A stretch of DNA of 60,872 nucleotides from Roseburia hominis (GTDB lineage Bacteria > Bacillota > Clostridia > Lachnospirales > Lachnospiraceae): contig NZ_JADYUI010000014.1 of assembly GCF_021531695.1 (NCBI RefSeq), positions 1 to 60,872 of the forward strand, given 5' to 3'. Shown here in pieces: positions 15,930-25,757 of this stretch; positions within the stretch are counted from its first letter, which is position 1; every line of letters starts with the position of its first letter. A program made the translations under genes and the position numbers. The notes beneath the pieces are model-generated. The model did not search any database. It worked only from the letters and a program-made list of their open reading frames with translations, and was not told the DNA's origin.

Positions 15930-18572
15930 CTACTCATCAAAATCCTTTTCTCGTAATGCAATATAATCATCTTCCGTATATCTTCTGGAAGTTAATATAC
16001 TAAATATTTTTTTCAGTCCGCCTTTTTCTGCTCTTGCAATGGCTTCGTCTACAATCTCTTTTACCTCGATAAGATTGGTTGGTTCATCCAGTCTTTGAAT
16101 ATTGCTAATACGATTATAGAGTGCAAGCGTTGCCATATCATCAATATCATACCCCGATTCATTGGCATACGCCTTTGCAAATGCAACCAATTCGTCACTG
16201 GTAAAAATAGGAATCTCTATCTTTTCCGTAAATTTCTTTGCAAACTTTTCATCTCTGCCAAGTGCTTTTTTAAGACCCTCTTTCGTATCCTCAAGAATGA
16301 TTAAAATATCACTCTCATCCGTTTCTAAGCAAAGTCCCATGCGGACTGCCGTTTCTCTTGAAATGTCTCCTGCCTTCTCAACAATCAGACAACCTCCTGC
16401 AATCTTGCGAAACAGCATTGCAATATCTTTTTCATTTAGAGACTTTCCTTCTATTTTCCCAATACGACCATTTGGTCTTCCGGTTCGTTTCTGTAATACT
16501 TTTACCAGACTGGTTGCCAACACTGTCTTGCCGTTTCCATGAATGCCCTGAATCATAATATGTCCAAAACCGGCGTTCTCATCCAGATGCTTTGCTGCAC
16601 CGGAAAGTGCCTCTGAAATCTGCTCTTTCATTCCATTTACCGGCATAAAGTAGGAAAACAACTCTTCCTCTTCTTGTGATAATTCTTCCGGTGTGTCTGA
16701 ACTCTCCGGTTCATCTTCCCCATAATCCATCTCTTCTTCGTCATATTCAGCTTTGTATTCTTCGTCGTCCGCGTATTCTATCTCATCCTCTTCATAGGCT
16801 TCCTCTTCGTCATACTCGTCTTCGTATTCTTCATCGTCCGCGTATTCTATCTCATCTTCCTCATAGTCTGCACCGTCCGCATACTCATCATCTGCTTCAT
16901 GATATTCAATCTCACCATCGTATACTTTATCGTCATCATATTCACTGGCTTCATCCACATATTCCTCTTGTGTTGTATTTTCTTCTACAACCGGGACTTC
17001 TGTTTCTTCCGGTTCCTCTTCGAGATTCAAATCTTCTACAACCGGTTCTTCCTCAAATTCATCTTCTGCATCATCTTCAAGCAAGTCATCTTCCCGGAAA
17101 AATGTGCGTTTCATAAACGCTTCCAGACTCGGAATCCGTTTTGTCGGCTGCACCATTTTTCTTGCCAGACGTTGCTCTCTTGACTCTTTTGTCTCTTCTT
17201 TTTTCTGCTTTAAAATTTCATCTAAATCTTCTGTGGAACGGCTTAATTTATCAATCTGCTGCTGCAAAATCTGATTCATATTTGCAACAATCTTGCCCGC
17301 TGCTTCCCCACCATTTTCTTGATTTTTATATTCATTTTCAAGTTCTTTTTTATTAGAAGTAAAATCATTTTCAAGCTGTGGAACAACATCCTTAAGGCGT
17401 TCCATAATCTCTTCTGTTTCTTTTAATGCTCTCGCTTTTGCGGACTCTAACCGACGCTGTTCTGCTTCCTGCAACGCTGTCTCTGCCGCGCGTTTGGTTT
17501 TCTCCCATTCCTCTAAAACATCTGAAATACTCATCTGACCGGTAATCTGGCGTTCAATCATTGCCTGTTCCGGTACATTAAGGCTCATCTGACCATCTTT
17601 ATCTTCCTCTAAAAGCTCCTTAAAATTAATTTTTAAGGAACCATCTATCTCCTCATCCGTTTCAATATGACCATACTTACCAGTCTCTTTTTTATCTCCT
17701 TCCGGTTCCGGCATCTTCAAATAAGGAATATCTTCCACCATTTTTTTGATATTATCCATCGTATCAGAAACGGTTTCTTTCTCCGTTGCATCCATAATCT
17801 GCTGCATGCTCTTCGCCAATTCTTCCTGCAGATTGACGGTATTAAATATTCCCGTATTCATCGTCACCTTAGGAATCTGTACAGTCTCAGAAACAATTTC
17901 TCCGGAAGCAAGATCCTCATCGCGATATACCTTTACGATACCTTCCCGTTCACTTTCTTCTCTCTGGAATGTAAGATACTTTTCTTCCTGCTGAGATGTG
18001 AGCGGCTGATACAACATCTTTAATTCAAGTGCTTTTTCCACATAAGTACCGTCACCGAACCAAAGCACAAGCTCATCACAGGCGTCGATACATTTATCAC
18101 TCATCCCTGCTTCATGATATAAATGTGCCAGCTCATATGCCCACTTCTCTGTATACTCCTGCTCCTTTAATTCCTCTAATATTTTGATCTGCTCTGCAAT
18201 GTTCTCGCCCTGTTCCCTGCTCATCTTATAGCGTAAAACATATTTCAAATTATCATGCGGTGCAATTTCCACAAACTCGTCATAATAATCCTTTGCTTCA
18301 TCAAAATTGTGTGTGCGAATCGCAAGTTCTGCCAAACGATAAATAATCATACGACCAATCGGCGAACGGTCATATGCCATCAAAAGTACATCTCTGCTAT
18401 CCTCGTAACGTTCCCTGTTGCTGTATATTTCACTGGCAAGTACCAGGGAATTCACGTTCTTTACCTTCTTCCAGTTGATTGTATCTGCAATTTCTTCTGC
18501 TTTTTCGTAATTTCCCTCTCCTGCCAGACTTTTCATCTCGTCCAACTTTAATCTGTATTCATATTTATCCAA
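15930..18572 (-). CDS. TPR protein with acidic linker and P-loop ATPase-like C-terminus
   Basis: 880-aa protein of unknown role. Residues 1-190 read as tetratricopeptide-like helical pairs (Asn-Tyr-Glu-Lys-Ala-Glu-Glu; Glu-Ala-Lys-Asp-Tyr-Tyr-Asp-Glu). Residues 350-480 are a charged coiled coil. Residues 510-640 are an extreme Asp/Glu/Tyr region built in part from a 23-residue repeat. The C-terminal 230 residues resemble an AAA-type domain with GIHGNGKT as Walker A and a Leu-Ile-Ile-Leu-Glu-Asp strand as a possible Walker B. The start is TTG at 18572 with GAGGTG seven bases upstream. It is followed by glgB at 18 bp. No transmembrane segment was seen. Confidence 0.7.
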   Translation of the reverse strand: MDKYEYRLKLDEMKSLAGEGNYEKAEEIADTINWKKVKNVNSLVLASEIYSNRERYEDSRDVLLMAYDRSPIGRMIIYRLAELAIRTHNFDEAKDYYDEFVEIAPHDNLKYVLRYKMSREQGENIAEQIKILEELKEQEYTEKWAYELAHLYHEAGMSDKCIDACDELVLWFGDGTYVEKALELKMLYQPLTSQQEEKYLTFQREESEREGIVKVYRDEDLASGEIVSETVQIPKVTMNTGIFNTVNLQEELAKSMQQIMDATEKETVSDTMDNIKKMVEDIPYLKMPEPEGDKKETGKYGHIETDEEIDGSLKINFKELLEEDKDGQMSLNVPEQAMIERQITGQMSISDVLEEWEKTKRAAETALQEAEQRRLESAKARALKETEEIMERLKDVVPQLENDFTSNKKELENEYKNQENGGEAAGKIVANMNQILQQQIDKLSRSTEDLDEILKQKKEETKESREQRLARKMVQPTKRIPSLEAFMKRTFFREDDLLEDDAEDEFEEEPVVEDLNLEEEPEETEVPVVEENTTQEEYVDEASEYDDDKVYDGEIEYHEADDEYADGADYEEDEIEYADDEEYEDEYDEEEAYEEDEIEYADDEEYKAEYDEEEMDYGEDEPESSDTPEELSQEEEELFSYFMPVNGMKEQISEALSGAAKHLDENAGFGHIMIQGIHGNGKTVLATSLVKVLQKRTGRPNGRIGKIEGKSLNEKDIAMLFRKIAGGCLIVEKAGDISRETAVRMGLCLETDESDILIILEDTKEGLKKALGRDEKFAKKFTEKIEIPIFTSDELVAFAKAYANESGYDIDDMATLALYNRISNIQRLDEPTNLIEVKEIVDEAIARAEKGGLKKIFSILTSRRYTEDDYIALREKDFDE
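16755..16866. repeat. 69-bp tandem repeat in the acidic linker
   Basis: Bases 16755-16797 recur at 16824-16866 with only a few changes, a period of 69 bp or 23 codons. On the minus strand the unit encodes a Glu/Asp/Tyr-rich segment (Glu-Asp-Glu-Ile-Glu-Tyr-Ala-Asp-Asp-Glu-Glu-Tyr). The two units make up part of the acidic linker of the 880-aa protein, and copy number is likely to vary between strains. Confidence 0.8.
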
Positions 18573-18736
18573 AATATGTCACCTCAAAATTCTGCTATTC
18601 CATCGGTGCAAAACTCATATATTACCCAAGATTTACTCCCACGACTATTGATTTTAGTGTACCATACGCTCCTCTTTCTGTCAAAACCAACAATCTCCAA
18701 AACGACATTTTTTTCGGCATGTTATTCTTATCAAAA

Positions 18737-18770
18737 AAGGAATCGGATTTTTACTATTTTCCGATTCCTT
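18737..18770 (-). terminator. Terminator of the AI-2E family transporter gene
   Basis: Stem of 11 bp (18737-18747 with 18760-18770), loop of 12. On the minus strand it is followed by a run of six T, and it begins 11 bases after the stop codon of the transporter gene. Confidence 0.85.
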
Positions 18771-18780
18771 GTTTCATTAT

Positions 18781-20136
18781 CTAAGAATTTTTGTTCTCCG
18801 TCTCATCTTCTGTAACATCTTTTTTCTTTTTGAAATAAGACTCCTGCTTTATCTCCTTATAACGAAGTTCATTTGTAGCCACATCCACATCCGTCATCAT
18901 AATGTATGATTTCGTATCATCCGGAAGATTACGCTTTCTAAGCAAATGCCCCACAAGTTCCTTCATAATATAATAAATAACTGCAAATGTCGGCACACCA
19001 AGTATCATACCCGGCACACCAAATACTCCTCCGCCGACCAGAATCGCAAACACGACCCAAAACGAAGATAACCCGGTAGAATCTCCTAAAATTTTAGGTC
19101 CAATAATATTTCCATCAACCTGCTGTAAAACAATAATAAATATCAGGAAATAAAGCCCCTGTATCGGATTTGCCAGTGCAATAATGATAAAACTCGGAAT
19201 TGCTCCGATATACGGTCCAAAAAACGGAATCACATTTGTCACACCGACGATAACCGATACCAAAATTGTATACGGCATCCGCATAATAGCAAGACAGATA
19301 TAACAAATAACACCAATAATTGCTGAATCCAGAATTTTTCCTGTAATAAATCCACCAAAAATCTTATTGCTCTTTCTTATGGTTGTGACAATGATGTTAC
19401 CGCGTCTCGGCTTAAAAACAGCATAAATCACTTTTTTTGCCTGACCTACAAACTGTTCCTTTTCAATCATCACATAAACCGACACTATTAAGCCGATAAT
19501 CATATTAAACAATAACTTCACTACCGATATCACACCATTGGTAATGGATGCAATATAAGTGGTTGCCTGTGGAAGTACCTCTGTCTTTAACCAGTTTTCC
19601 AGATAGCTTGTTGCTTTGGTCAACGTATCTCCTACATAAGATACTGTTTCATTATTTCCCTTAAAGCTGTCATTCATCCAGTTGACAAAGGCCTGCACCT
19701 CTTCCGGTAAATTTGTTATCATTCCCGTAATGCTCTGCACCAGCTGCGGAATAATCAACATTAAAAGTGCATATACAATTAACACAAGAACAAGCAATGC
19801 TCCGGCTGTTCCAATTCCTCTTGAAAGTTTCCGGATTTTCTTTTCACTCTTGACTTTCTTTGCAAACAATACCTTTAAATGTCGTTCAAAAAACATCATA
19901 ATTGGATTTAGCAAATACGCTATTACAAGACCGATAATAATCGGCTGTAATACATTCATAAGCTTTTTCCAGCCTGATGCAAATCCGTTATAACGATAAA
20001 TCAGAAAAAATACTGATATACAGCAGCAAAATACGATAAACACCAAAAGTCCAATAGCAAGATACGGTTTTATATTCCAGTCCACCTTATCAGCGTTTCT
20101 TTTTTCCGTTGTTTCTTTTTTTTCCTGCTCCTCCAT
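18781..20136 (-). CDS. AI-2E family transporter (PerM/YtvI type)
   Basis: Polytopic membrane protein of 451 aa with about eight hydrophobic helices. The family features are a paired helix region at the N-terminus, the loop with Phe-Val-Asn-Trp-Met-Asn-Asp-Ser-Phe, and the conserved C-terminal motifs Pro-Phe-Phe-Gly-Pro-Tyr-Ile-Gly-Ala-Ile-Pro and Gly-Val-Pro-Gly-Met-Ile-Leu-Gly-Val-Pro. Members have been linked to autoinducer-2 or sodium/proton exchange, so the substrate is not fixed by the family. The last 60 residues are a charged cytoplasmic tail. ATG start with AAAGGGG upstream; 17 bp downstream of the hydratase gene. Confidence 0.85.
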   Translation of the reverse strand: MEEQEKKETTEKRNADKVDWNIKPYLAIGLLVFIVFCCCISVFFLIYRYNGFASGWKKLMNVLQPIIIGLVIAYLLNPIMMFFERHLKVLFAKKVKSEKKIRKLSRGIGTAGALLVLVLIVYALLMLIIPQLVQSITGMITNLPEEVQAFVNWMNDSFKGNNETVSYVGDTLTKATSYLENWLKTEVLPQATTYIASITNGVISVVKLLFNMIIGLIVSVYVMIEKEQFVGQAKKVIYAVFKPRRGNIIVTTIRKSNKIFGGFITGKILDSAIIGVICYICLAIMRMPYTILVSVIVGVTNVIPFFGPYIGAIPSFIIIALANPIQGLYFLIFIIVLQQVDGNIIGPKILGDSTGLSSFWVVFAILVGGGVFGVPGMILGVPTFAVIYYIMKELVGHLLRKRNLPDDTKSYIMMTDVDVATNELRYKEIKQESYFKKKKDVTEDETENKNS

Positions 20137-20153
20137 AGTGGTTCCCCTTTCGT

Positions 20154-22439
20154 CTAACCTCTGTAATAGTTAATCAGACAACCTTTCAGGATAATCGTTC
20201 TCTCATCTTCCGTTAAATCTCCCATCTGTAAAGTAAATGGAGCCAATGTTCCATCTTTTACAACAAATGCCGGAATTTCCGTCTTTTTATCCTCAATTGC
20301 TTTTTTAATATCAGGAATAAATAAATAATCTCCATTTGTAAATGGTAAATCTCCGGATGGAATAATAAATGGGAGCATACCCCAGTTAATCAAGTTGGAG
20401 CGATAACGTTTCGTTGCATACTCATTTGCAATATTAGCCCAGCCACCTAATACTTTCTGACAGGAAGCTGCCTGCTCTCTTGCGGAACCATCGCCCGGTT
20501 TCACTGCAAAAATAGTACTTCCAACACCAAGATTATCCTTTGTCACATTTGTATATTCTTTTCGGATTGTTTCAAGAACCGGTGCAACTTCTGCAAAGCC
20601 TTCTTCCGGATTCTTTCCTTCCTCAATTGCTTTCTGTGCTTTCTGTACTTCTTTTGCACGACCTACATAAGCCGGATCTTTTCTGGAAAGTGCAAACTCT
20701 GCAAGTCCGAGCGGATTCGAACGGAAAGAAGATGTCTCTCCGGATGGAATCAGTTCATCTGTTGTCGTAACCGGGTCATGGATTTCAGATACTACTTTAA
20801 GTAACATATTTTCCGGTAAAGCACTCATGGCAGGCCAATCCTTAATGTTTGGTCCAAACTGAATCTCTACGGACGGATCTGCCACTCCCTTAGAGTCAAA
20901 GACGCGGTTTGCGTAAATTGTTTTATCAAAGAAATATTCCGGTTTTGTATAATTTACATCCATATCTTCTGCAGAAGTTAAAATTCCTTTATTTGCTGCA
21001 GTTGCTGCAATAGAACGGGCATCCATAAGTGCAACAGAGGCAACCTGACCATTCTGAACCTTAGAGCCTTCTCGATTCGGGAAATTTCTGGTGGAATGGC
21101 GAATAGAGAATGCATTATTTGCCGGCGTATCGCCTGCACCAAAACATGGTCCGCAGAATGCTGTTTTTACGATTGCTCCCGTTTCCAGAAGTGTTGCTAC
21201 GGCACCATTTCTTACAAGTTCCATATAAATCGGAGTACTTGCCGGATAAACACTTAAGGTAAACTCATTTGCTCCAATGGAAGTTCCCTCTAAGATATCG
21301 GCAGCATCACAGATATTTTCAAATCCACCACCTGCACAGCCTGCAATAATACCCTGATCGACATATAATTTTCCATTTCTTACTTTACTCTTCAAATCAA
21401 GCTTTACTGCTCCATCAAAGCTTACCTCAGCACGCTTCTCACAATCATCCAGAATGTCCATAAGGTTTGCATTCAGTTCATCAATGGTATACGTATTGCT
21501 TGGATGGAACGGCATGGCAATCATCGGCTTAATCTTGCTTAAATCAATTTCAATCATACCATCATAATAAGTTACTTTGCCCGGATTTAACTCCTTGTAT
21601 TCGCCGACTCTTCCATGAATATCATAGAATTCCTTTACCTTCTCGTCAGTCTTCCAAATAGAAGAAAGACAGGTGGTTTCCGTTGTCATAACGTCTACAC
21701 CGATACGATAATCCACACTTAAGTTTGCAACACCAGGTCCCACAAATTCCATAACTTTATTCTTTACATAACCTCTGTCGAATACTTCACCGATAATCGC
21801 AAGTGCGATATCCTGTGGACCTACACCCTTGTTTGGCTTTCCGGTAAGATAAACTCCGACAACACCCGGCATATTAATATCATATGTTTTATTTAAAAGC
21901 TGTTTTACTAATTCCGGTCCGCCTTCTCCGACTGCCATAGTTCCAAGTGCTCCATAACGGGTATGGGAGTCAGAACCTAAAATCATCTTTCCACCGCCTG
22001 CAAGCATTTCTCTTGCAAACTGATGAATGACTGCCTGATGAGGTGGTACATAAATTCCACCATATTTCTTTGCACAGGTAAGTCCAAACATATGGTCATC
22101 TTCGTTAATCGTTCCACCTACTGCACACAGACTGTTATGACAATTCGTAAGTACATACGGAATCGGGAATTTTTCCAGTCCCGAAGCTCTTGCCGTCTGG
22201 ATAATTCCTACGAAAGTAATATCATGGGATGTTAATTTATCAAACTTAATCTGCAACTGTTCCATATTCCCGGAAACATTATGTTCTTTTAAAATCCCAT
22301 ATGCAATGGTATTTTTCTTTGCTTCTTCTCTGCTAACACTTTCTCCTGTTTTGCTTTTTATAAGCTCTGCCGCATCTTTCCCATCTTCTACAAGTTCCGT
22401 ACCATTTAAGAGATACACGCCATTGTCGTATAACTTCAT
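20154..22439 (-). CDS. Aconitase-family hydratase (YbhJ-like)
   Basis: 761-aa enzyme of the aconitase superfamily, like the E. coli YbhJ type. Iron-sulfur cluster ligands are visible as [10 protein letters not shown] and Cys-Gly-Pro-Cys-Phe-Gly-Ala-Gly-Asp. Further family motifs are Leu-Gly-Ser-Asp-Ser-His-Thr-Arg and Met-Ala-Val-Gly-Glu-Gly-Gly-Pro, and the C-terminal swivel domain has Asn-Trp-Gly-Met-Leu-Pro-Phe. It probably hydrates/dehydrates a tricarboxylic or hydroxy acid, but it is not the classic AcnA/AcnB or LeuC form and its substrate is unknown. ATG with AGGAGG upstream. The AI-2E-type transporter follows 17 bp downstream. Confidence 0.8.
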   Translation of the reverse strand: MKLYDNGVYLLNGTELVEDGKDAAELIKSKTGESVSREEAKKNTIAYGILKEHNVSGNMEQLQIKFDKLTSHDITFVGIIQTARASGLEKFPIPYVLTNCHNSLCAVGGTINEDDHMFGLTCAKKYGGIYVPPHQAVIHQFAREMLAGGGKMILGSDSHTRYGALGTMAVGEGGPELVKQLLNKTYDINMPGVVGVYLTGKPNKGVGPQDIALAIIGEVFDRGYVKNKVMEFVGPGVANLSVDYRIGVDVMTTETTCLSSIWKTDEKVKEFYDIHGRVGEYKELNPGKVTYYDGMIEIDLSKIKPMIAMPFHPSNTYTIDELNANLMDILDDCEKRAEVSFDGAVKLDLKSKVRNGKLYVDQGIIAGCAGGGFENICDAADILEGTSIGANEFTLSVYPASTPIYMELVRNGAVATLLETGAIVKTAFCGPCFGAGDTPANNAFSIRHSTRNFPNREGSKVQNGQVASVALMDARSIAATAANKGILTSAEDMDVNYTKPEYFFDKTIYANRVFDSKGVADPSVEIQFGPNIKDWPAMSALPENMLLKVVSEIHDPVTTTDELIPSGETSSFRSNPLGLAEFALSRKDPAYVGRAKEVQKAQKAIEEGKNPEEGFAEVAPVLETIRKEYTNVTKDNLGVGSTIFAVKPGDGSAREQAASCQKVLGGWANIANEYATKRYRSNLINWGMLPFIIPSGDLPFTNGDYLFIPDIKKAIEDKKTEIPAFVVKDGTLAPFTLQMGDLTEDERTIILKGCLINYYRG

Positions 22440-22475
22440 CTTTCTTTCCTCCTAAAACATATGTATTTACAAAAA

Positions 22476-22503
22476 GTCGACGATGAACCATGCCATCGTC
22501 GAC
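22476..22503 (-). terminator. Terminator of the upstream two-component operon
   Basis: 10-bp perfect stem GTCGACGATG (22476-22485 with 22494-22503), 8-base loop, followed on the minus strand by TTTTT. It lies 55 bp after the stop of the histidine kinase gene and before the hydratase start. Confidence 0.8.
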
Positions 22504-22558
22504 TACCATGTTCCTTAATAACACATTATATATGATGTCTTTTTAATTGACAAGTGCT

Positions 22559-24874
22559 TTAGTGCGCTAAATTATCCGTTTCTTTTTTGGATACCAGCGG
22601 AAAGCAGACAGATACTTTGAACAAATCTCCATCCATTTCAACGGAAAAGTGTCCATTCATAAGAATCGTCAGATTTTTCGCTATGGAAAGTCCAAGACCA
22701 CTTCCCTCTGTCGTCCTTGAAGTATCTCCTCTGATAAAACGTTCTGTAAGTTCTTCTGTATCCAGTTTTATTTCCTGTTCGGAAATATTTTTTACCGAAA
22801 ATTCCATTTCATCCTCAGTAGTTTCCACAGTAACATATACTCTCGTATGTGCCAGCGCATACTTTGCCACATTATTATATAAGTTCTCTACCACACGCCA
22901 GATTCGTCTGCCATCTGCCATAATATAGACCGGATCTCCGGGAAGCTTTGTAATCGTCGTAAGATCTTTGGCTTCAAATTTCTCATTAAATTCCCCACCG
23001 GTCTGATAAATAAGTTCCACAAAGTCTATGCACTGCATATCAAGCTCTATATTTCCGGAACTGATTTTTGATGCTTCTACCAGGTCTTCCGTGAGCTGCC
23101 TTAAGCGTTGTGCTTTCGAATCCAGAATATTTACATACTCCTTTACTTTTTCATTCTCAACTTTCTCCATCCTTATTAGGTTTACATAATTTATAATTGA
23201 AGTCAATGGCGTTTTAATGTCATGGGAAACATTGGTGATTAAATCCGCTTTCATTCTCTCATTTTTTGTATTCTCATCTACTGCTCGATACAATCCGTCA
23301 CCGATATTATTAATTGCTTCTGCCAATATCTTGTTTTCCGCATAAAAACCTTCGGTATCAATTTTATATTTTAAATTTCCTCCTGCGATCTCCTCTACTC
23401 CATCCATCATCTTATTTCTCTGAATTGCCTTTTTCATGGTAATAATCGCATCCGCAATTAAAAGTCCAATCCAGACAATCGCTGCCAGCACACTGTGTTT
23501 TACAAGCATCTGGTATGTAGTAAACAAAAACATAATATTTCCACCAATAAAAACAACTAAGGTCCGAACCGATACTTTCCAGTGCAAAAACGCCCGGACA
23601 ACTCCATGATAAACCCAGTAGATCAAACTATTCTTCCATAAGATTCCTGCTTTTATACGGCGCACAATGCTTAAATACAAAACCTGGTATATACTGTCAC
23701 ACACATAGGTCATTGTTCCGGTAATAATTAACATCCCCGGTATTTCCCAATCATCATACATAATCTGAACTGCTGCTATTATTGTCACAACAATCAAAAT
23801 CAAAATCGCAGCCAAAATAAATTCCGTTTTTATCCGGTCTATCCAATTGGTACGAATGATATCACTCTTCCCATCCACACGACCTGAAATATTGGTTAAC
23901 AGAATCAGCGTAACAATAAATGCCAGCATACTGAACGCAAGCAAAAAAATACCTCCAATAATCCATGGATGATATCTCTGATATTCTCGATTCGCTTCTG
24001 TAAAAAAATCATGATGCGAAAAATTGGTATCCACAAAAATCATGATTTTCGGATGCGCACCAATATTTTTCGAAAGACGCTCCAGCTCAGTATAAAAATA
24101 GTCGTCCATTCCATCCACATTGGTCTTCATATGCAGTGATTCTGCATCATAATAGAAATAGCTTCCACTTCCGTCCTTTACACTCTTAAGTTCTTTTCTC
24201 ATATCTGAATAACCGATATTGCTCGCAATACGAGATGTCTCATCTCCACCGGATATCCAAAAATGAACATTTGTCTCACTCACACTATATTTGTTCAGAT
24301 AGCGTTGATACAGGTTCATATCCTGTTTTATGTTAGCAAGCACCTGTTCCAGACGTCGCAAGACATATTGCGCATCAGCATAAGAAAGCAATCCTTCTTC
24401 CAGACATTGATGAACGCTTTTACCTGCCACCGGTGTGTATGCTTCCACCAAAAGTCCGTCTTTATCCTCCGAATAGCCGTTCTCTGCCCAGGTCAGTAAA
24501 TCCACTATTCGATATCTGAATTTTTGCTCCGGTATCTCCACCGGTTGTTTCCGTGTCTCAATGATACCATCCGCATTGACATAGGAAAAAATATCGATTG
24601 CTTTATTTTCATTATAAGTTCCCTGTACTTCAAATTGTTCTTTCAAATAAGCATATTGAATCAGTTCCCCGACCGAATGCTGGAATGTTTCTGCATAATA
24701 ACCGGAGTCTACAAAAGAACGATTGAAAATATCATCTGTATCTAACATCTGCCTTCCAAACAGAGAACTGAGCAACACGATAGAAACAACTAAAAGTACA
24801 GAGAAAATCTGCTGTAACATAACAAGCAGTGCTTTCATTCCTATTGAATAACGAGAGTTCTTCATGTTTTTCAT
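22559..24874 (-). CDS. Sensor histidine kinase, polytopic, VanS-like core
   Basis: 771-aa membrane kinase. One N-terminal helix (about 12-37) is followed by an outer domain of about 260 residues, then about six more hydrophobic helices up to residue 480, a HAMP-like linker, a HisKA domain with the phosphorylation site His551 in SHDIKTPLTS, and an ATPase domain with N-box Glu-Asn-Leu-Tyr-Asn-Asn-Val-Ala-Lys-Tyr and G2 motif Gly-Ser-Gly-Leu-Gly-Leu-Ser. The usual Asp-x-Gly-x-Gly (G1) is replaced by Val-Lys-Asn-Ile-Ser, as in some clostridial kinases. The cognate regulator gene ends 5 bp upstream. Confidence 0.9.
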   Translation of the reverse strand: MKNMKNSRYSIGMKALLVMLQQIFSVLLVVSIVLLSSLFGRQMLDTDDIFNRSFVDSGYYAETFQHSVGELIQYAYLKEQFEVQGTYNENKAIDIFSYVNADGIIETRKQPVEIPEQKFRYRIVDLLTWAENGYSEDKDGLLVEAYTPVAGKSVHQCLEEGLLSYADAQYVLRRLEQVLANIKQDMNLYQRYLNKYSVSETNVHFWISGGDETSRIASNIGYSDMRKELKSVKDGSGSYFYYDAESLHMKTNVDGMDDYFYTELERLSKNIGAHPKIMIFVDTNFSHHDFFTEANREYQRYHPWIIGGIFLLAFSMLAFIVTLILLTNISGRVDGKSDIIRTNWIDRIKTEFILAAILILIVVTIIAAVQIMYDDWEIPGMLIITGTMTYVCDSIYQVLYLSIVRRIKAGILWKNSLIYWVYHGVVRAFLHWKVSVRTLVVFIGGNIMFLFTTYQMLVKHSVLAAIVWIGLLIADAIITMKKAIQRNKMMDGVEEIAGGNLKYKIDTEGFYAENKILAEAINNIGDGLYRAVDENTKNERMKADLITNVSHDIKTPLTSIINYVNLIRMEKVENEKVKEYVNILDSKAQRLRQLTEDLVEASKISSGNIELDMQCIDFVELIYQTGGEFNEKFEAKDLTTITKLPGDPVYIMADGRRIWRVVENLYNNVAKYALAHTRVYVTVETTEDEMEFSVKNISEQEIKLDTEELTERFIRGDTSRTTEGSGLGLSIAKNLTILMNGHFSVEMDGDLFKVSVCFPLVSKKETDNLAH

Positions 24875-24879
24875 CCTCT

Positions 24880-25578
24880 CTAATTTTTATCTATTTTATA
24901 GCCAACTCCCCAGACCACTTTTAAATAGCGCGGCTCTTTCGGATTAATTTCAATTTTTTCACGAATATGTCTGATATGTACTGCAACGGTATTATCTGCA
25001 CCAATTGCATCTTCATTCCAAATATTCTCGTAAATTTGATTAATAGAAAAAACTTTCCCCTGATTCTTTACCAGCAATAACAAAATATTATATTCAATCG
25101 GTGTCAGCTTAACCGGTTCTCCATCTACCGTAACTTCTTTTAATTCATCATTAATGGAAAGTCCACCTACCTGATAAATTTCCTTTCCGTTTTCCGCCAC
25201 ATTACCAAACTTTGTATAGCGACGCAACTGTGATTTCACACGCGCAACCAGTTCTAACGGATTAAACGGCTTTGTGATATAATCGTCTGCCCCGACATTA
25301 AGCCCTAAGATTTTATCCGTATCTTCTGATTTTGCTGAAAGAATAATAATTGGAATACTGCTTTCCTCTCGAATTTTTAGCGTCGCACGAATTCCGTCCA
25401 GTTTTGGCATCATCACATCAATAATCAAAAGATGGATCTCTTCTTCTTTCAATATTTTAAGTGCTTCTTCGCCATCATATGCTTTATAAATCTGATAATT
25501 TTCCTGTTTCAAATATATTTCAATAGCCTCTACGATTTCCCTATCATCATCACATACCAGAATATTCATTTTCTTCAC
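24880..25578 (-). CDS. OmpR/PhoB family response regulator
   Basis: 232-aa transcriptional regulator. The receiver domain has the acidic pair Asp-Asp near residues 10-11, phosphoacceptor Asp in Leu-Ile-Ile-Asp-Val-Met-Met-Pro (about residue 54), and the Lys of Ile-Thr-Lys-Pro-Phe. The C-terminal winged helix has Leu-Thr-Pro-Ile-Glu-Tyr-Asn-Ile-Leu and ends in Val-Trp-Gly-Val-Gly-Tyr-Lys-Ile. It is the first gene of a two-gene operon with the kinase at 22559-24874 and is read from a promoter that diverges from the 25758 gene. Confidence 0.95.
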   Translation of the reverse strand: MKKMNILVCDDDREIVEAIEIYLKQENYQIYKAYDGEEALKILKEEEIHLLIIDVMMPKLDGIRATLKIREESSIPIIILSAKSEDTDKILGLNVGADDYITKPFNPLELVARVKSQLRRYTKFGNVAENGKEIYQVGGLSINDELKEVTVDGEPVKLTPIEYNILLLLVKNQGKVFSINQIYENIWNEDAIGADNTVAVHIRHIREKIEINPKEPRYLKVVWGVGYKIDKN

Positions 25579-25685
25579 CCTTTCCCGACATTAATACAAT
25601 TCAATTGTCGAATAATTACAGTTTATCAATATTTTCTTAATTTGCCTTGTGTGAATTCTTAAGAAAAATTTAAAATTGTTTCGTT

Positions 25686-25737
25686 ATTATACTACGTCTG
25701 CTCCTTTATTGACAATATTTTTCCAACATCATACAAT
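25686..25737. promoter_or_regulatory. Overlapping divergent promoters
   Basis: Plus strand: -35 TTGACA (25709-25714), 17-bp spacer, -10 TACAAT (25732-25737), reading the 199-aa membrane protein gene. Minus strand: -35 TTGTCA (25710-25715), 18-bp spacer, -10 TATAAT (25686-25691), reading the response regulator-kinase operon. The two -35 boxes occupy the same bases, so polymerase can hold only one at a time. Confidence 0.7.
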
Positions 25738-25757
25738 AGAATATAGGGAGGTTCTAT

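Noticed and set aside
16676-17116. Long plus-strand frame opposite the acidic linker gene
   Set aside because: His/Leu/Arg-rich product is the complement of Glu/Asp codons on the real strand; no ribosome binding site.
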